NCBI GenBank assembly: GCA_002437105.1
Contig: DJOB01000006.1
Location: 294,686-358,685, forward strand
Origin: Caryophanales bacterium UBA6449
GTDB taxonomy: Bacteria; Bacillota_I; Bacilli_A; RFN20; CAG-288
Reading direction: 5' to 3'
DNA length: 64,000 nt
In this document: one piece after another, positions 26,496-34,500 of the stretch
How positions within the stretch are numbered: position 1 is the stretch's first letter
How the letters are laid out: each line of letters begins with the position of its first letter
Made by a program: the position numbers and the translations under genes
Notes under the pieces: model-generated
What the model saw: the letters and a program-made list of their open reading frames with translations, nothing else
Databases searched by the model: none
Told to the model about the DNA's origin: nothing

Positions 26496-27038
26496 TTAGT
26501 TCTTTATCAGTCCGTTTGCCTCCATCCAGGTCTCGATATAGACGGTCTTTCCATCCTTGATGGTTCCATCCTTTACCATCTTTTTAAATTCTGCGAGAGT
26601 CACTTCGAATGTCTCGATAAATTCATCTTTGTCTTCATGGATTCTTCCTTTTATCAGGTCCGTGGCGATAAAGAGGCCGATCACTTCGGTTGAATAGGCG
26701 GGAGCGGGATAGTACTCACCGATCTTTTGAAGCTTTTGCGCTCTATAACCCGTTTCTTCCTCCAGCTCTCTATACGCGGTCTGTTCGAGCGTTTCGCCCT
26801 TGTCGCTCTTTCCTGCGGGAGCGGCGATCAAGACGGAGTTGAACGGATGGCGATACTCTCGCTCGAGGAGGACTTTTCCATCCGGCATGATGGGGAGAAC
26901 TGAGATGCCGGGGACGCGCTCGACTACCTCTTTTACGGTTTCGACATCGTGAGGGCAAATTACGGTGTCGACTCTCAGATTGAGTTTGTAACCATCGTAG
27001 ATTCTTTTGCTGCTTTTAACTTTTTCCATTAGATCCAT
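26496..27038 (-). CDS. Nudix hydrolase, ADP-ribose pyrophosphatase type
   Basis: The 180 residues contain a full Nudix box, GKSDKGETLEQTAYRELEEETGY, preceded by PAGK and followed 16 residues later by a Pro-rich YYPAPAYSTE. This is the spacing typical of ADP-ribose pyrophosphatases (NudF/YqkG). It would split ADP-ribose into AMP and ribose 5-phosphate. An AAGGAA site precedes the ATG. It stands between a transporter and an oxidoreductase on the same strand. Confidence 0.88.
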   Translation of the reverse strand: MDLMEKVKSSKRIYDGYKLNLRVDTVICPHDVETVKEVVERVPGISVLPIMPDGKVLLEREYRHPFNSVLIAAPAGKSDKGETLEQTAYRELEEETGYRAQKLQKIGEYYPAPAYSTEVIGLFIATDLIKGRIHEDKDEFIETFEVTLAEFKKMVKDGTIKDGKTVYIETWMEANGLIKN

Positions 27039-27133
27039 ATATAGTTCCTTCTATTTCATTTCATCCTTTCGTAGATGATCGGCTTTCCTGCCGTGGTAAC
27101 AGAGAGATATCTGCTCGGATCAACTGCGATTGC

Positions 27134-27970
27134 CTATTGCATATCCAAGGCAACTTTATGGTTGGGAGAAGGGAATACTTTATTAAGCATAGCCTTTTCT
27201 TGAGGCGTCAGAGATATATTGAGAGTTTCGATGTTTTCTTTCATATGTATAGGATTAGAAGCCTTGGGGATGGAGATCACATCATCCTGGCTCAAGGTGA
27301 AGGCCAAAAGCACCTGCATGGGAGTGATACCGTGATTCTCGGCGATGGATAGTACAGATCTATTCTCCAGCATCGATGCTCTCAATCTCCCGCCCATAGC
27401 TAGCGGGCAATAAGCCATAAAGCCGATGCCCCTATCCTTCAAGAACGGAAGAAGGTCGTATTCAACCCCTCTAGATCCTAGATGGTAGAGGCACTGATCG
27501 ACGAGGCATCTGTCGCCTCCTTTTATGGATAGGAGCTCTCTCATGTCATCTGTATCAAAGTTTGAGACTCCCCAATTCCTGATCAGGCCTTCTCTCTGAG
27601 CCTCCTCGAATAGCTGAATAGTTTCTTCTAGGGGAATCTCGCCGCGCCAATGGAGAAGATAGAGATCGATATAGTCGGTCTTAAGGCGGCTCAGTGAGCC
27701 CTTTAGACTGTCCATAAAGGAGTCTTGACCAGCATTCCAAGGAAGGACCTTATCTACTATGTAAAGCTTGGAGCGATCGTAACCTTGAATCGCTTCAGAT
27801 ATCAGGGATTCTGATTTTCCTTCGCCGTACATTTCGGCTGTATCTATCAGGGTCATTCCATGATCGAGACCATAGCGGAGAGAAGATAGTTCCTGCTCGT
27901 GTTTGCTCCGATTCTCTCCCATCTTCCAAGTTCCCATTCCTAGCACGGGAATTCCATTTACTTCTTTCAT
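27134..27970 (-). CDS. Aldo-keto reductase
   Basis: A TIM-barrel NADPH-dependent oxidoreductase of 278 residues. Catalytic tetrad candidates: Asp and Tyr in LIDTAEMYGEGKSE, Lys in YIVDKVLPWN and His in LYLLHWRGE. The cofactor loop IPKASNPIHMKENIE near the C-terminus is typical. GAGGAAA precedes the ATG. The substrate is unknown. Confidence 0.9.
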   Translation of the reverse strand: MKEVNGIPVLGMGTWKMGENRSKHEQELSSLRYGLDHGMTLIDTAEMYGEGKSESLISEAIQGYDRSKLYIVDKVLPWNAGQDSFMDSLKGSLSRLKTDYIDLYLLHWRGEIPLEETIQLFEEAQREGLIRNWGVSNFDTDDMRELLSIKGGDRCLVDQCLYHLGSRGVEYDLLPFLKDRGIGFMAYCPLAMGGRLRASMLENRSVLSIAENHGITPMQVLLAFTLSQDDVISIPKASNPIHMKENIETLNISLTPQEKAMLNKVFPSPNHKVALDMQ

Positions 27971-28569
27971 GCTTTTTCCTCGCCTGGCTAATAGCCTAGC
28001 ACGCCTGAGATGGTAAGAATTAAAAGCATTTTTAATATTTGCTGGATGTCATATCGCTAGGTATTTTTGTCTATATAGGGTCATTTCAGCATAAGAGAAA
28101 ATAAAAGGACCTACTTTCGTAGGTCCCCCTATTACTATCATCGGGATTATATTTTCGATGCGATAGCCTGACTAGCTGGGAGAAGTTTAAGTGGCTAGTA
28201 CATCTGAGAAGGTGCAAGAGATATACCGACGAGATCCCCATCGCAAATGTAGAAGCAAAAAATAGAGAGCTTTCAGTCATGCTAGGCTAATTCTTTTTCC
28301 CCTTCCCAGAGGCTTTTGCCGTCCCATATCTTGGCTTTAAGAATTCTTTCCTGAGTGCGTCCCCATTAGGATCTTCCATTTCAATTTGATCGAAATCGAT
28401 CTTCTATCTTAAAGCCCTAAAGGCTATATTCCTCTTTCTTTCTTATATACCTAAGCAGTTCCATCATTTGACTAAGAATCATTTCTTTCGATTACGCTAA
28501 GCAGCCGATATTTTGGCTATAAGGTGACATAGGAAGATAAAAAAGTCGGATATTTAGCACAGTGTGAAT
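27971..28569. other. Gene-poor stretch with hairpin and possible gene remnant
   Basis: A perfect hairpin, GGACCTAC-TTTC-GTAGGTCC at 28108-28127, with T-rich sequence after it on the minus strand, looks like a minus-strand terminator, but I see no convincing gene feeding it. Short minus-strand frames at 28086-28280 (hydrophobic start) and 28287-28379 (ending in a basic tail) lack good ribosome sites and may be remnants of a decayed gene. Confidence 0.4.
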
Positions 28570-28597
28570 GAAAAAAGACCCGCATCTCTGCAGGTCT
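28570..28597 (-). terminator. Terminator of tRNA-Ser(GCT)
   Basis: On the minus strand AGACCTGCA and TGCGGGTCT form a 9-bp stem (one G-T pair) with a GAGA loop, followed by six T residues. Confidence 0.88.
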
Positions 28598-28688
28598 CAT
28601 GTATCAGCTATTCTTCCTTCTGTCAGGAAGTTTTGCTGTGAATGTGAATTCTCACCTTAATGCGGTGAGTGTTCGCATAGGAATCCGA

Positions 28689-28779
28689 TGGCGGAGCAAT
28701 AGAGATTTGAACTCTAGCAGGGGTTGCCCCCTCTACGTCCTTAGCAGGGACGCCTCTTGAACCACTTGAGTATTGCTCC
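28689..28779 (-). tRNA. tRNA-Ser(GCT)
   Basis: Class II cloverleaf with acceptor GGAGCAA/TTGCTCC, anticodon stem CGTCC/GGACG around CTGCTAA (GCT), a long variable arm, T loop TTCAAAT, discriminator G and encoded CCA. The bases after CCA resemble those after tRNA-Ser(CGA). Confidence 0.95.
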
Positions 28780-28803
28780 ATCCCTTGCCAAAACGGCTTT
28801 ACA

Positions 28804-28832
28804 ATTATCGTCTTTCTTCCTTTGAAAGTCAA
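28804..28832 (-). promoter_or_regulatory. Promoter of tRNA-Ser(GCT)
   Basis: The minus strand reads TTGACT, a 17-base spacer and GATAAT, ending about 25 bases before the tRNA, with transcription expected to begin near 28797. Confidence 0.8.
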
Positions 28833-28851
28833 AAGAAAAATAGGGATCTAA

Positions 28852-29289
28852 TTACTGTTTCTCCTGTTTTTCCTTAGCGAGGCAATCGGGGCAGATGCAG
28901 TAGAGTATGGTCTTGCCATAGTCTAGTCGGCAACCATGCTCTTTCTGAACATGCTCATAGAAGGTCTCGAGAAGGGTGCACTCCAAGGGGAGCAGTTTTC
29001 CGCATCGGAGGCAGACCATCCTTCCGTGCGAGAAATCTTTAGCGTCCAGGCCCGAATATCTATATAGACCTCTTTTTCCATCGTTCGACGTTACTCTAAT
29101 TACGGTTCCGTCCTCCTGGAGCTTCTCGAGGAAGCGGTATATGGTCACTAGGGATACCGCTACCCCTCGATCGGCCAACCCCTGTTTGATCGTGTCGGGG
29201 CTTACTAGTTCCTCTCGGTGTGTTTTGAGAAATTCGAGCATAGCGGTCTTCTGCTGAGTCTTATAGACTATTTTCTTTGTGGAATTCAT
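28852..29289 (-). CDS. Fur-family metal-dependent repressor
   Basis: A winged-helix repressor of 145 residues. The N-terminal DNA-binding half includes VSPDTIKQGLADRGVAVSLVTIYRFLEKL, and the C-terminal half the structural zinc Cys pairs MVCLRCGK and CICPDC. The usual His-rich motif before the first pair is reduced to DFSHGR, so I cannot say whether it is Fur, Zur or PerR. AGGAGG precedes the ATG. It is divergent from the HU gene. Confidence 0.88.
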   Translation of the reverse strand: MNSTKKIVYKTQQKTAMLEFLKTHREELVSPDTIKQGLADRGVAVSLVTIYRFLEKLQEDGTVIRVTSNDGKRGLYRYSGLDAKDFSHGRMVCLRCGKLLPLECTLLETFYEHVQKEHGCRLDYGKTILYCICPDCLAKEKQEKQ

Positions 29290-29412
29290 CGTGCACCTCC
29301 TGATTCATCTAGATTCTATCAGTGCTGTTATTCGATGCTTCAAAAGTCTTACATCTTCTATTCCAATAGCTCTTTCAAGTTCAAAAGGTATTAAAAAAGT
29401 GGCTTAAACACT

Positions 29413-29441
29413 TGATTATTTCTCATTTTGATAAATAATCA
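29413..29441 (+). promoter_or_regulatory. Inverted repeat in the fur-HU intergenic region
   Basis: TGATTATTT and AAATAATCA form a perfect 9-bp inverted repeat with an 11-base spacer, just upstream of the HU ribosome site and overlapping its likely promoter. It could be an operator, possibly for the adjacent Fur-like protein, or a leader hairpin. The half-site is reminiscent of Fur-family TGATAAT boxes but the spacer is long. Confidence 0.4.
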
Positions 29442-29459
29442 TAACGGAGGAAAACACAG

Positions 29460-29741
29460 ATGGTCATTAAAGATCTGATCGATGATGTCGCCGCTAGGGC
29501 CCGACTCACCAAGAAGGACGCGGAGGCTGCAATCAACTCCGTATTTGCCGGAATCACCGAGGGACTCACCACTGATGGCAAGGTCTTAATCTCAGGATTT
29601 GGAATTTTCGAGGTTAAGGAAACTAAGGCGCGCAGAGGTGTTAATCCCTCCAACGGAGATAAGATCAACATCCCTGCTTCCAAGCGTGTGACTTTCAGGG
29701 TCTCTTCTACTCTGAAGGATGCTATCAAGGGCGAGAAGTAG
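29460..29741 (+). CDS. hup: HU-family DNA-binding protein
   Basis: A 93-residue histone-like protein that bends and compacts DNA. It shows the family N-terminal helices (IKDLIDDVAARARLTKKDAEAAINSVF), the core LISGFGIFEVKETKARRGVNP and the C-terminal TFRVSSTLKDAI; the DNA-gripping arm region is GVNPSNGDKINIPAS. CGGAGG precedes the ATG and a strong terminator follows, so it is monocistronic. Confidence 0.95.
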   Translation: MVIKDLIDDVAARARLTKKDAEAAINSVFAGITEGLTTDGKVLISGFGIFEVKETKARRGVNPSNGDKINIPASKRVTFRVSSTLKDAIKGEK

Positions 29742-29773
29742 CTTTCGGTCGTCGCTCACAGATGATCCCATCG

Positions 29774-29800
29774 CCGGATGATGTATCATCCGGTTTTTTT
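29774..29800 (+). terminator. Terminator of the HU gene
   Basis: CCGGATGA and TCATCCGG form a perfect 8-bp stem with a TGTA loop, followed by seven T residues. Confidence 0.93.
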
Positions 29801-29848
29801 ATGCCTGCGACCCGGGGTATAGTCTTACTCAGAAGAAAGGTCATTCAG

Positions 29849-32668
29849 ATGGTAATAGTCCTAAAAGATGTCGAGAAGACCTATCGAGCTAAGGGGAGTG
29901 AATATACTGCTCTCAAAGGTATTTCCTTTACCTTTCCCTCCACGGGATTGGTCTGTATCCTCGGTCCTTCCGGCTGTGGTAAGACTACCCTCTTGAATCT
30001 TATGGGTGCTCTCGATCAGCCTACTAAAGGCGAGATACTTGTCGATGGTAAGAACCTAGCTTCATTTACGAGCAAGGAATGCGATGCCTACCGCAATCAG
30101 CGGGTGGGGTTTATCTTTCAGGACTATAACCTGATCTCTGGAATGTCCTGTGCGGATAACATCCGCACGGCTCTCGAGATCTCTAATACGCCCCGGAGCG
30201 AGAGGGAGCACACCATCGAAGAGGTGATGGATGCGGTGGGAGTAAGGAATCTTTGTGATCGTCTTCCTAATCAGATATCCGGTGGACAGAGGCAGAGAGT
30301 CTCGATCGCCCGCGCTATCGCTACGAATCCGGATCTGCTCCTGGCTGATGAACCTACTGGAGCTCTGGATTTAAAGCGGGGCAAAGAGATACTTCAGATA
30401 TTGAAGCGCGAGAGCCAGAAGCGGTTGGTCGTCATTGTCACCCACAACGAATCGTTGGCGAATGAGTATGCCGACTCGATAATAAATATCGAAGATGGAC
30501 GCATTAAATCCATTTCAGAGAAAGCTGAGTTAAATCATACTGCTAAGGGCGATTCTAAGCCCGTTAATGCCAAGCAAAAGATCGGCTTGGGGCTCTTTAG
30601 ATCCTTCAGGATGGGCATTCAGCGCATCAGGGAAGGCATCGGTCGATTCCTCGCCCTCTCCCTGTCGATATCGTTTGGCATATTCTTCCTGATGTTTACC
30701 CTGAGCCTCTCCAATGGATTCAATCGCTATGTGGAGCGAGTCTCGAGACAGACTGGCTCGATGATGTCCTATTCGGTTCCTTCTTATATAGCTCACTCTA
30801 AGAGCGACGAGTGGCAAGAGTACAATCAGAGCGAGGACTATCCTAGCGGTGATCTGATATATCCCTATTACCAGGCTGATAATCTAGTCAGCTATCAATA
30901 CAATCATTTCGATCCTCACTACATATCTTTTCTGGAGCAATTGAAGAAAGACGAGGTTCTCTCTGACTATGTGATTAATTATGCCGGAAATGCTTCCATG
31001 ATAATGCTGACTAGTCAGCCGGGAAAGATCTCTGATAACACTGGAGCTGGTACTGTTGAGGTGGATACGACCAGGACTGCTTCGATGGCACCGGGTACTG
31101 GTGGAATGAACTTTGCTCCCACTTCTATCGTTCACACTCTCTTCGGAAACTATGAGCAGGATTACGATGTCCTTTCTGGAAGATTACCTAAGGATGATTC
31201 TGAGGGGGTTCTGATTGTTGATAAGCGTAATTCGATCTCCTTCGATACTCTTAAATCTTTAGGCTTTTACAACAATCAAGATACTAAGCAGGACATCTTG
31301 GATGCGAGCGGGAAGGTTCAAGGGTTCGATTTCGAGGTGGCACTAGGTAAGGAATATCGTATCTATTCGCTGGATGATTACTATCAGCTAGTCAATACGG
31401 TAGCGGTGACTGATGGGTTAGGTGAAAGTCACTCGCTAGACTTGTTCTCCTCGGCGTATCTATCTAGTGAAGGCCAAGATACTCAGGAGAAATTAGATAA
31501 CTATTATGCGGACCATACTCCTTTCAAATCCTTGAAGATCGTCGGGATCATTCGTCCGAATAAATCTATAGCTAATCCATCCATGCGTACTGGTTTAGCC
31601 TATCTGCCATCTCTCATGGAAGATATCGTGGAGGTGAATAGATCATCGAAGGTTTCTACCTCATTTGAGAAGTCGTTGATAGTAAGGGAAAACAGCTCGT
31701 TAGGAGATATGGTTTCTGATCTCGAAAAAGCTATATCCGAAGCTGAGCAGGGAGATGATGACTCCATATCCCTGACTCCGATAAAGGATGTTTTGGATAA
31801 GTATCTCTACGGAGCGGTTACAGTAGCGGATTCCTACTATCAAAATAAGGACGTCTTATATGCATATACCACGCTGGCGGGATTCTATAGGGCGGCATCT
31901 ATATATGGAGCCCAGATGATATCTGACGATATGAGTTTTACCTCGCTCTCCTCTGTTGATGATCTGAAACCTTATATTCAGAAGCTGACAGCTCTCTATA
32001 CCGAGGGAAAAGTTGAACAAGCCTATTCGCTTCTCACATCTCTATGCGGGATACTGAATGCGTATTCGACTATTTCCAGTATCACCTTGCTTCCGTCTTC
32101 TATGGAGAACTCCACTAAGCTAGCGGAGATTCTTGAAGACTATAACAATATCGAAGTGGGATCGGTCTACCACGCTCAGAGTGAAGAGGGAAAGATCTAT
32201 ACCATAGATTATGTCTCCTGGGCTATTTCGGATGTGGGTACGGCTATCGATCTCGGCTCGACTCTTCTGATTGTTCTCTCGGTCATTTCGCTGTTGGCAG
32301 CGGTAGTAATCGGTGCTGCGGTGACGAATATGTCGGTGATGGAAAGAACGCGCGAGATAGGAATCCTGCGAGCTATCGGGGCAAAGAAGAGCGATGTGTG
32401 CGTGATATTTGAATCTGAATCGATGTTAGCTGGTATATGTGGAGCAGTAATGGGCAGCCTCTTGGCATATGTAACAACCTTCCCGGTCAATGCGATAATC
32501 AATTACTATTATTCCGTGTATAGCATGGATAGTATCGCTAGTATGGCTTGGTGGGCTCCGCTTATCGCCCTTCCGATAGCGGTTCTCATCTCCTGTGTTT
32601 CAGCTCTGATCCCTTCGCTTAAAGCTGCTAATAAGGATCCTGTGATCTGCTTGAAGAGCAATGAGTAG
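29849..32668 (+). CDS. ABC transporter ATPase-FtsX permease fusion
   Basis: From the ATG at 29849 (AAGAAAGG just upstream) the protein has 939 residues. The N-terminal LolD/MacB-type ATPase has Walker [10 protein letters not shown], signature ISGGQRQR, Walker [13 protein letters not shown] and His in IVTHNES. The first membrane span ([20 protein letters not shown]) is followed by an extracellular region of roughly 500 residues. Three more spans carry the FtsX signature [20 protein letters not shown]. Proteins of this class export peptides or lipids, or act as mechanotransmitters in antimicrobial peptide sensing. The start at 29762 would run through the HU terminator and is rejected. Confidence 0.9.
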   Translation: MVIVLKDVEKTYRAKGSEYTALKGISFTFPSTGLVCILGPSGCGKTTLLNLMGALDQPTKGEILVDGKNLASFTSKECDAYRNQRVGFIFQDYNLISGMSCADNIRTALEISNTPRSEREHTIEEVMDAVGVRNLCDRLPNQISGGQRQRVSIARAIATNPDLLLADEPTGALDLKRGKEILQILKRESQKRLVVIVTHNESLANEYADSIINIEDGRIKSISEKAELNHTAKGDSKPVNAKQKIGLGLFRSFRMGIQRIREGIGRFLALSLSISFGIFFLMFTLSLSNGFNRYVERVSRQTGSMMSYSVPSYIAHSKSDEWQEYNQSEDYPSGDLIYPYYQADNLVSYQYNHFDPHYISFLEQLKKDEVLSDYVINYAGNASMIMLTSQPGKISDNTGAGTVEVDTTRTASMAPGTGGMNFAPTSIVHTLFGNYEQDYDVLSGRLPKDDSEGVLIVDKRNSISFDTLKSLGFYNNQDTKQDILDASGKVQGFDFEVALGKEYRIYSLDDYYQLVNTVAVTDGLGESHSLDLFSSAYLSSEGQDTQEKLDNYYADHTPFKSLKIVGIIRPNKSIANPSMRTGLAYLPSLMEDIVEVNRSSKVSTSFEKSLIVRENSSLGDMVSDLEKAISEAEQGDDDSISLTPIKDVLDKYLYGAVTVADSYYQNKDVLYAYTTLAGFYRAASIYGAQMISDDMSFTSLSSVDDLKPYIQKLTALYTEGKVEQAYSLLTSLCGILNAYSTISSITLLPSSMENSTKLAEILEDYNNIEVGSVYHAQSEEGKIYTIDYVSWAISDVGTAIDLGSTLLIVLSVISLLAAVVIGAAVTNMSVMERTREIGILRAIGAKKSDVCVIFESESMLAGICGAVMGSLLAYVTTFPVNAIINYYYSVYSMDSIASMAWWAPLIALPIAVLISCVSALIPSLKAANKDPVICLKSNE

Positions 32669-32680
32669 AGAGTAGAAGCG

Positions 32681-32720
32681 AAAATAGGTTGAATATTGAT
32701 TCTTCCCCTATTTTGTTTCT
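32681..32720 (+). terminator. Probable terminator of the ABC fusion gene
   Basis: AAAATAGG and CCTATTTT form an 8-bp stem with an 18-base loop, followed by a T-rich stretch, shortly after the stop codon. Confidence 0.6.
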
Positions 32721-32800
32721 TCATTCCTAGATAGTTGTCTTGGGTATAAATTACATTTGTATGCCTATGGTTACTCTTGCATATTTTTAGCACTGCACAT

Positions 32801-33421
32801 AAAAACCACCCCATACATCGGGGTGGCTGCTCAATCGAATCGGATATCTGCGAACTTGCGGTTTTCCTTAAACGTCTCAACAGTTCTGATGCGCTTATCT
32901 CTCAATCTTCCCTTCCAAATAATTGAGTCGCTGCTTTTGGAACTAATCTTGAATTAACCTATCAAGATAGTTCCATCAATTCTGAGGATTAACCTACCTC
33001 AGTGGTCTCAGCTTGATCCGTTACTCTCTTATGCTAAGGTGAATGGATCTTCAACAGTCAGATCAGCGCTTTCGTCAACCTATCGGTTAGATTCATAATC
33101 GTACGCCTTATATCTAACGGATAGACAACTACTTTTGACTGATAGTCATCGCCTAGCACTAGAAGAAGTTTCTAAGCTTTTCTAGTTCGCCTTGCAAACA
33201 TATCGGATGACTTATTTTGTGATTTTGTAGAAGGTACAGTCAATTCTTCCCAGGAGACTTCAGCGTAGTGCCGATGCCTTAAACCCTGTACTCGACTCTC
33301 CGGTCCCGAGGTTACAATCCTGATACCGCTTGTAGTCAGAAGCGGACCAGACCCCTTCGCCTCAACTGAGCTTATCTTCCCATCAAGGAGGGTTCGTCGC
33401 CTTGTCGTCCCCCCTCCTTCG
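32801..33421 (-). ncRNA. Candidate large structured RNA, about 620 nt (ROOL/GOLLD-like size and setting)
   Basis: This stretch has no credible coding frame but forms a complete minus-strand transcription unit: a good promoter (33428-33456) and an intrinsic terminator (32806-32826). In between, the sequence is dense with perfect helices (plus coordinates): 33385-33419 (8 bp at the 5' end), 33326-33345, 33158-33186, 33080-33124 (12 bp with one mismatch), 32982-33002, 32939-32974 (13 bp with a bulge) and 32901-32927. A pseudoknot is possible between 33297-33303/33250-33257 and 33286-33291/33234-33239. RNase P and tmRNA signatures are absent. The size and position beside a tRNA cluster recall ROOL or GOLLD RNAs; family membership is unproven. 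Confidence 0.72.
32806..32826 (-). terminator. Terminator of the large RNA
   Basis: On the minus strand CCACCCC and GGGGTGG form a perfect 7-bp stem with a 7-base loop, followed by five T residues. Confidence 0.9.
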
Positions 33422-33427
33422 TCTATG

Positions 33428-33456
33428 AATATACAGGATTCGTGTAGGCTTGTAAA
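33428..33456 (-). promoter_or_regulatory. Promoter of the large RNA
   Basis: The minus strand reads TTTACA, a 17-base spacer and TATATT, close to the housekeeping consensus. Transcription would start near 33421, immediately before the first strong helix. Confidence 0.85.
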
Positions 33457-33859
33457 GTATCCGCTTTCACATTTTTTGATAATTGTTAAAAAGTTGGCTA
33501 TTTATCGGCATTTTTTGACCATAAAATATTTATAAAGCAGGTGCTTTCGATGGGGCAAATGTAAGCGGTTATATAGATTTGTACCCGATATATCAGGATG
33601 GAATTTAGCGCAGCTAAATGAGGAGAAGGTATCTTAGATTTCTGTCTTTTATTGCTCGATATAAGGAAGATGTCTTCTTTTATAGTCCTCTGTATTTTAT
33701 TTTTTGGGTCGAGAATTCAGGCGATTTTTAACATTGGATGAAGCAGGTCTTTCTTAAAGTTCTGAGTATGACGATCGTTGTGCTTCAGCCTTATTGAGTC
33801 TCCCCGTAATTTTTGATTGCACACCCAGGGTATGGACAGGGAAATATATTTTTATGAAC
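33457..33859. other. Gene-free A/T-rich region between the large RNA and the tRNA genes
   Basis: I see no coding frame, RNA fold or repeat that can be supported. A small hairpin (TTTAGC/GCTAAA near 33605) is the only local structure noted. Confidence 0.4.
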
Positions 33860-33886
33860 AAAAAAGAAGTGATCTTTCATCACTTC
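33860..33886 (-). terminator. Second terminator of the tRNA-Ala/Met unit
   Basis: GAAGTGA and TCACTTC form a perfect 7-bp stem followed on the minus strand by six T residues. It backs up a similar hairpin at 33908-33935. Confidence 0.85.
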
Positions 33887-33907
33887 ACTAAGCCACTTTT
33901 AGTGGAA

Positions 33908-33935
33908 TAAAAAAGAAGCGACATCGTGTCACTTC
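33908..33935 (-). terminator. First terminator of the tRNA-Ala/Met unit
   Basis: On the minus strand GAAGTGA pairs with TCGCTTC (one G-T pair), followed by TTTTTT. The two terminators have related stems, suggesting duplication. Confidence 0.85.
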
Positions 33936-33947
33936 TGTTTTTCAATA

Positions 33948-34023
33948 TGGTGGCGGGGGTGGGAGTCGAACCCACGACGTAGCGGGTATGAGCCGCCTGC
34001 TCTGCCAACTGAGCTACTCCGCC
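33948..34023 (-). tRNA. tRNA-Met(CAT), elongator type
   Basis: Acceptor GGCGGAG pairs with CCCCGCC except for one A-C mismatch; anticodon stem GGCGG/CCGCT around CTCATAC; T arm GTGGG/CCCAC; A plus encoded CCA. The paired G1-C72 excludes an initiator tRNA, and the sequence resembles the Bacillus elongator tRNA-Met. Confidence 0.88.
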
Positions 34024-34032
34024 TAAAAAAAA

Positions 34033-34108
34033 TGGTGGAGCTGACGGGGATCGGACCCGCGACCTCCTCCATGCCATGGAGGCGCTCTCCCAGCTGAGCT
34101 ACAGCCCC
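34033..34108 (-). tRNA. tRNA-Ala(GGC)
   Basis: Acceptor GGGGCTG pairs with CAGCTCC through a G-T pair at the third position; anticodon stem CCTCC/GGAGG around ATGGCAT (GGC); T loop TCCGATC; A plus encoded CCA. Transcribed before tRNA-Met. Confidence 0.93.
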
Positions 34109-34141
34109 ATTCTTTACCGCCCTTTTGCGGACAGCTCGATA

Positions 34142-34170
34142 ATACTAATCCTTGTTTATTGTTTCGTCAA
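34142..34170 (-). promoter_or_regulatory. Promoter of the tRNA-Ala/Met unit
   Basis: The minus strand has TTGACG, a 17-base spacer and TAGTAT, about 35 bases ahead of tRNA-Ala. Confidence 0.65.
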
Positions 34171-34317
34171 TAGTCAATTTAGAAATAACCCATAGTTAGG
34201 GATGGTCTTACACCGAGTCTACTTCTGAGAATCAGTTTAGATCTTTTTTCTGTCTTTCACTTTTAGGGCTCAGCTCTACAGTGTGTTAGCATTGATGGGG
34301 TGGTGGCTTTTTTGGTA

Positions 34318-34345
34318 ACAAAAAACCTGATCATCAGATCAGGCT
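34318..34345 (-). terminator. Terminator of the CAT tRNA
   Basis: CCTGATC and GATCAGG form a perfect 7-bp stem with a 4-base loop, followed by T residues on the minus strand. Confidence 0.88.
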
Positions 34346-34356
34346 TCTCATATTCA

Positions 34357-34432
34357 TGGTGGACCGAGCCGGACTTGAACCAGCAACAACCCGGTTATGG
34401 GCCGGGGACTCTAACCATTGAGCTATCGGTCC
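34357..34432 (-). tRNA. tRNA with CAT anticodon, probably tRNA-Ile2; C at position 33
   Basis: Acceptor GGACCGA pairs with TCGGTCC; anticodon stem CCCGG/CCGGG encloses CCCATAA, so the anticodon is CAT but position 33 is C instead of the near-universal U. T arm GCTGG/CCGGC with TTCAAGT; A plus encoded CCA. The GGACC start resembles the Bacillus tRNA-Ile whose CAT anticodon is converted by lysidine. Elongator Met is already served by 33948-34023. Ile versus Met identity is inference. Confidence 0.8.
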
Positions 34433-34500
34433 AAGATAGCGAGGGATATTTTAAAACAAACAACTGCTTTTTAGAATAAATAATGTTGGCTTCCAGGCGC

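Noticed and set aside
28086..28280. Minus-strand frame of 64 codons
   Set aside because: No ribosome site at a useful distance, and a terminator hairpin lies inside its end; kept only as a possible remnant.
29762..29848. Upstream extension of the ABC fusion protein
   Set aside because: It would translate the HU terminator; a good ribosome site precedes the ATG at 29849.
32801..33421. RNase P RNA or tmRNA on the minus strand
   Set aside because: The conserved RNase P core sequences and the tRNA-like ends and tag frame of tmRNA are not visible; length and neighbourhood fit better with another large RNA class.
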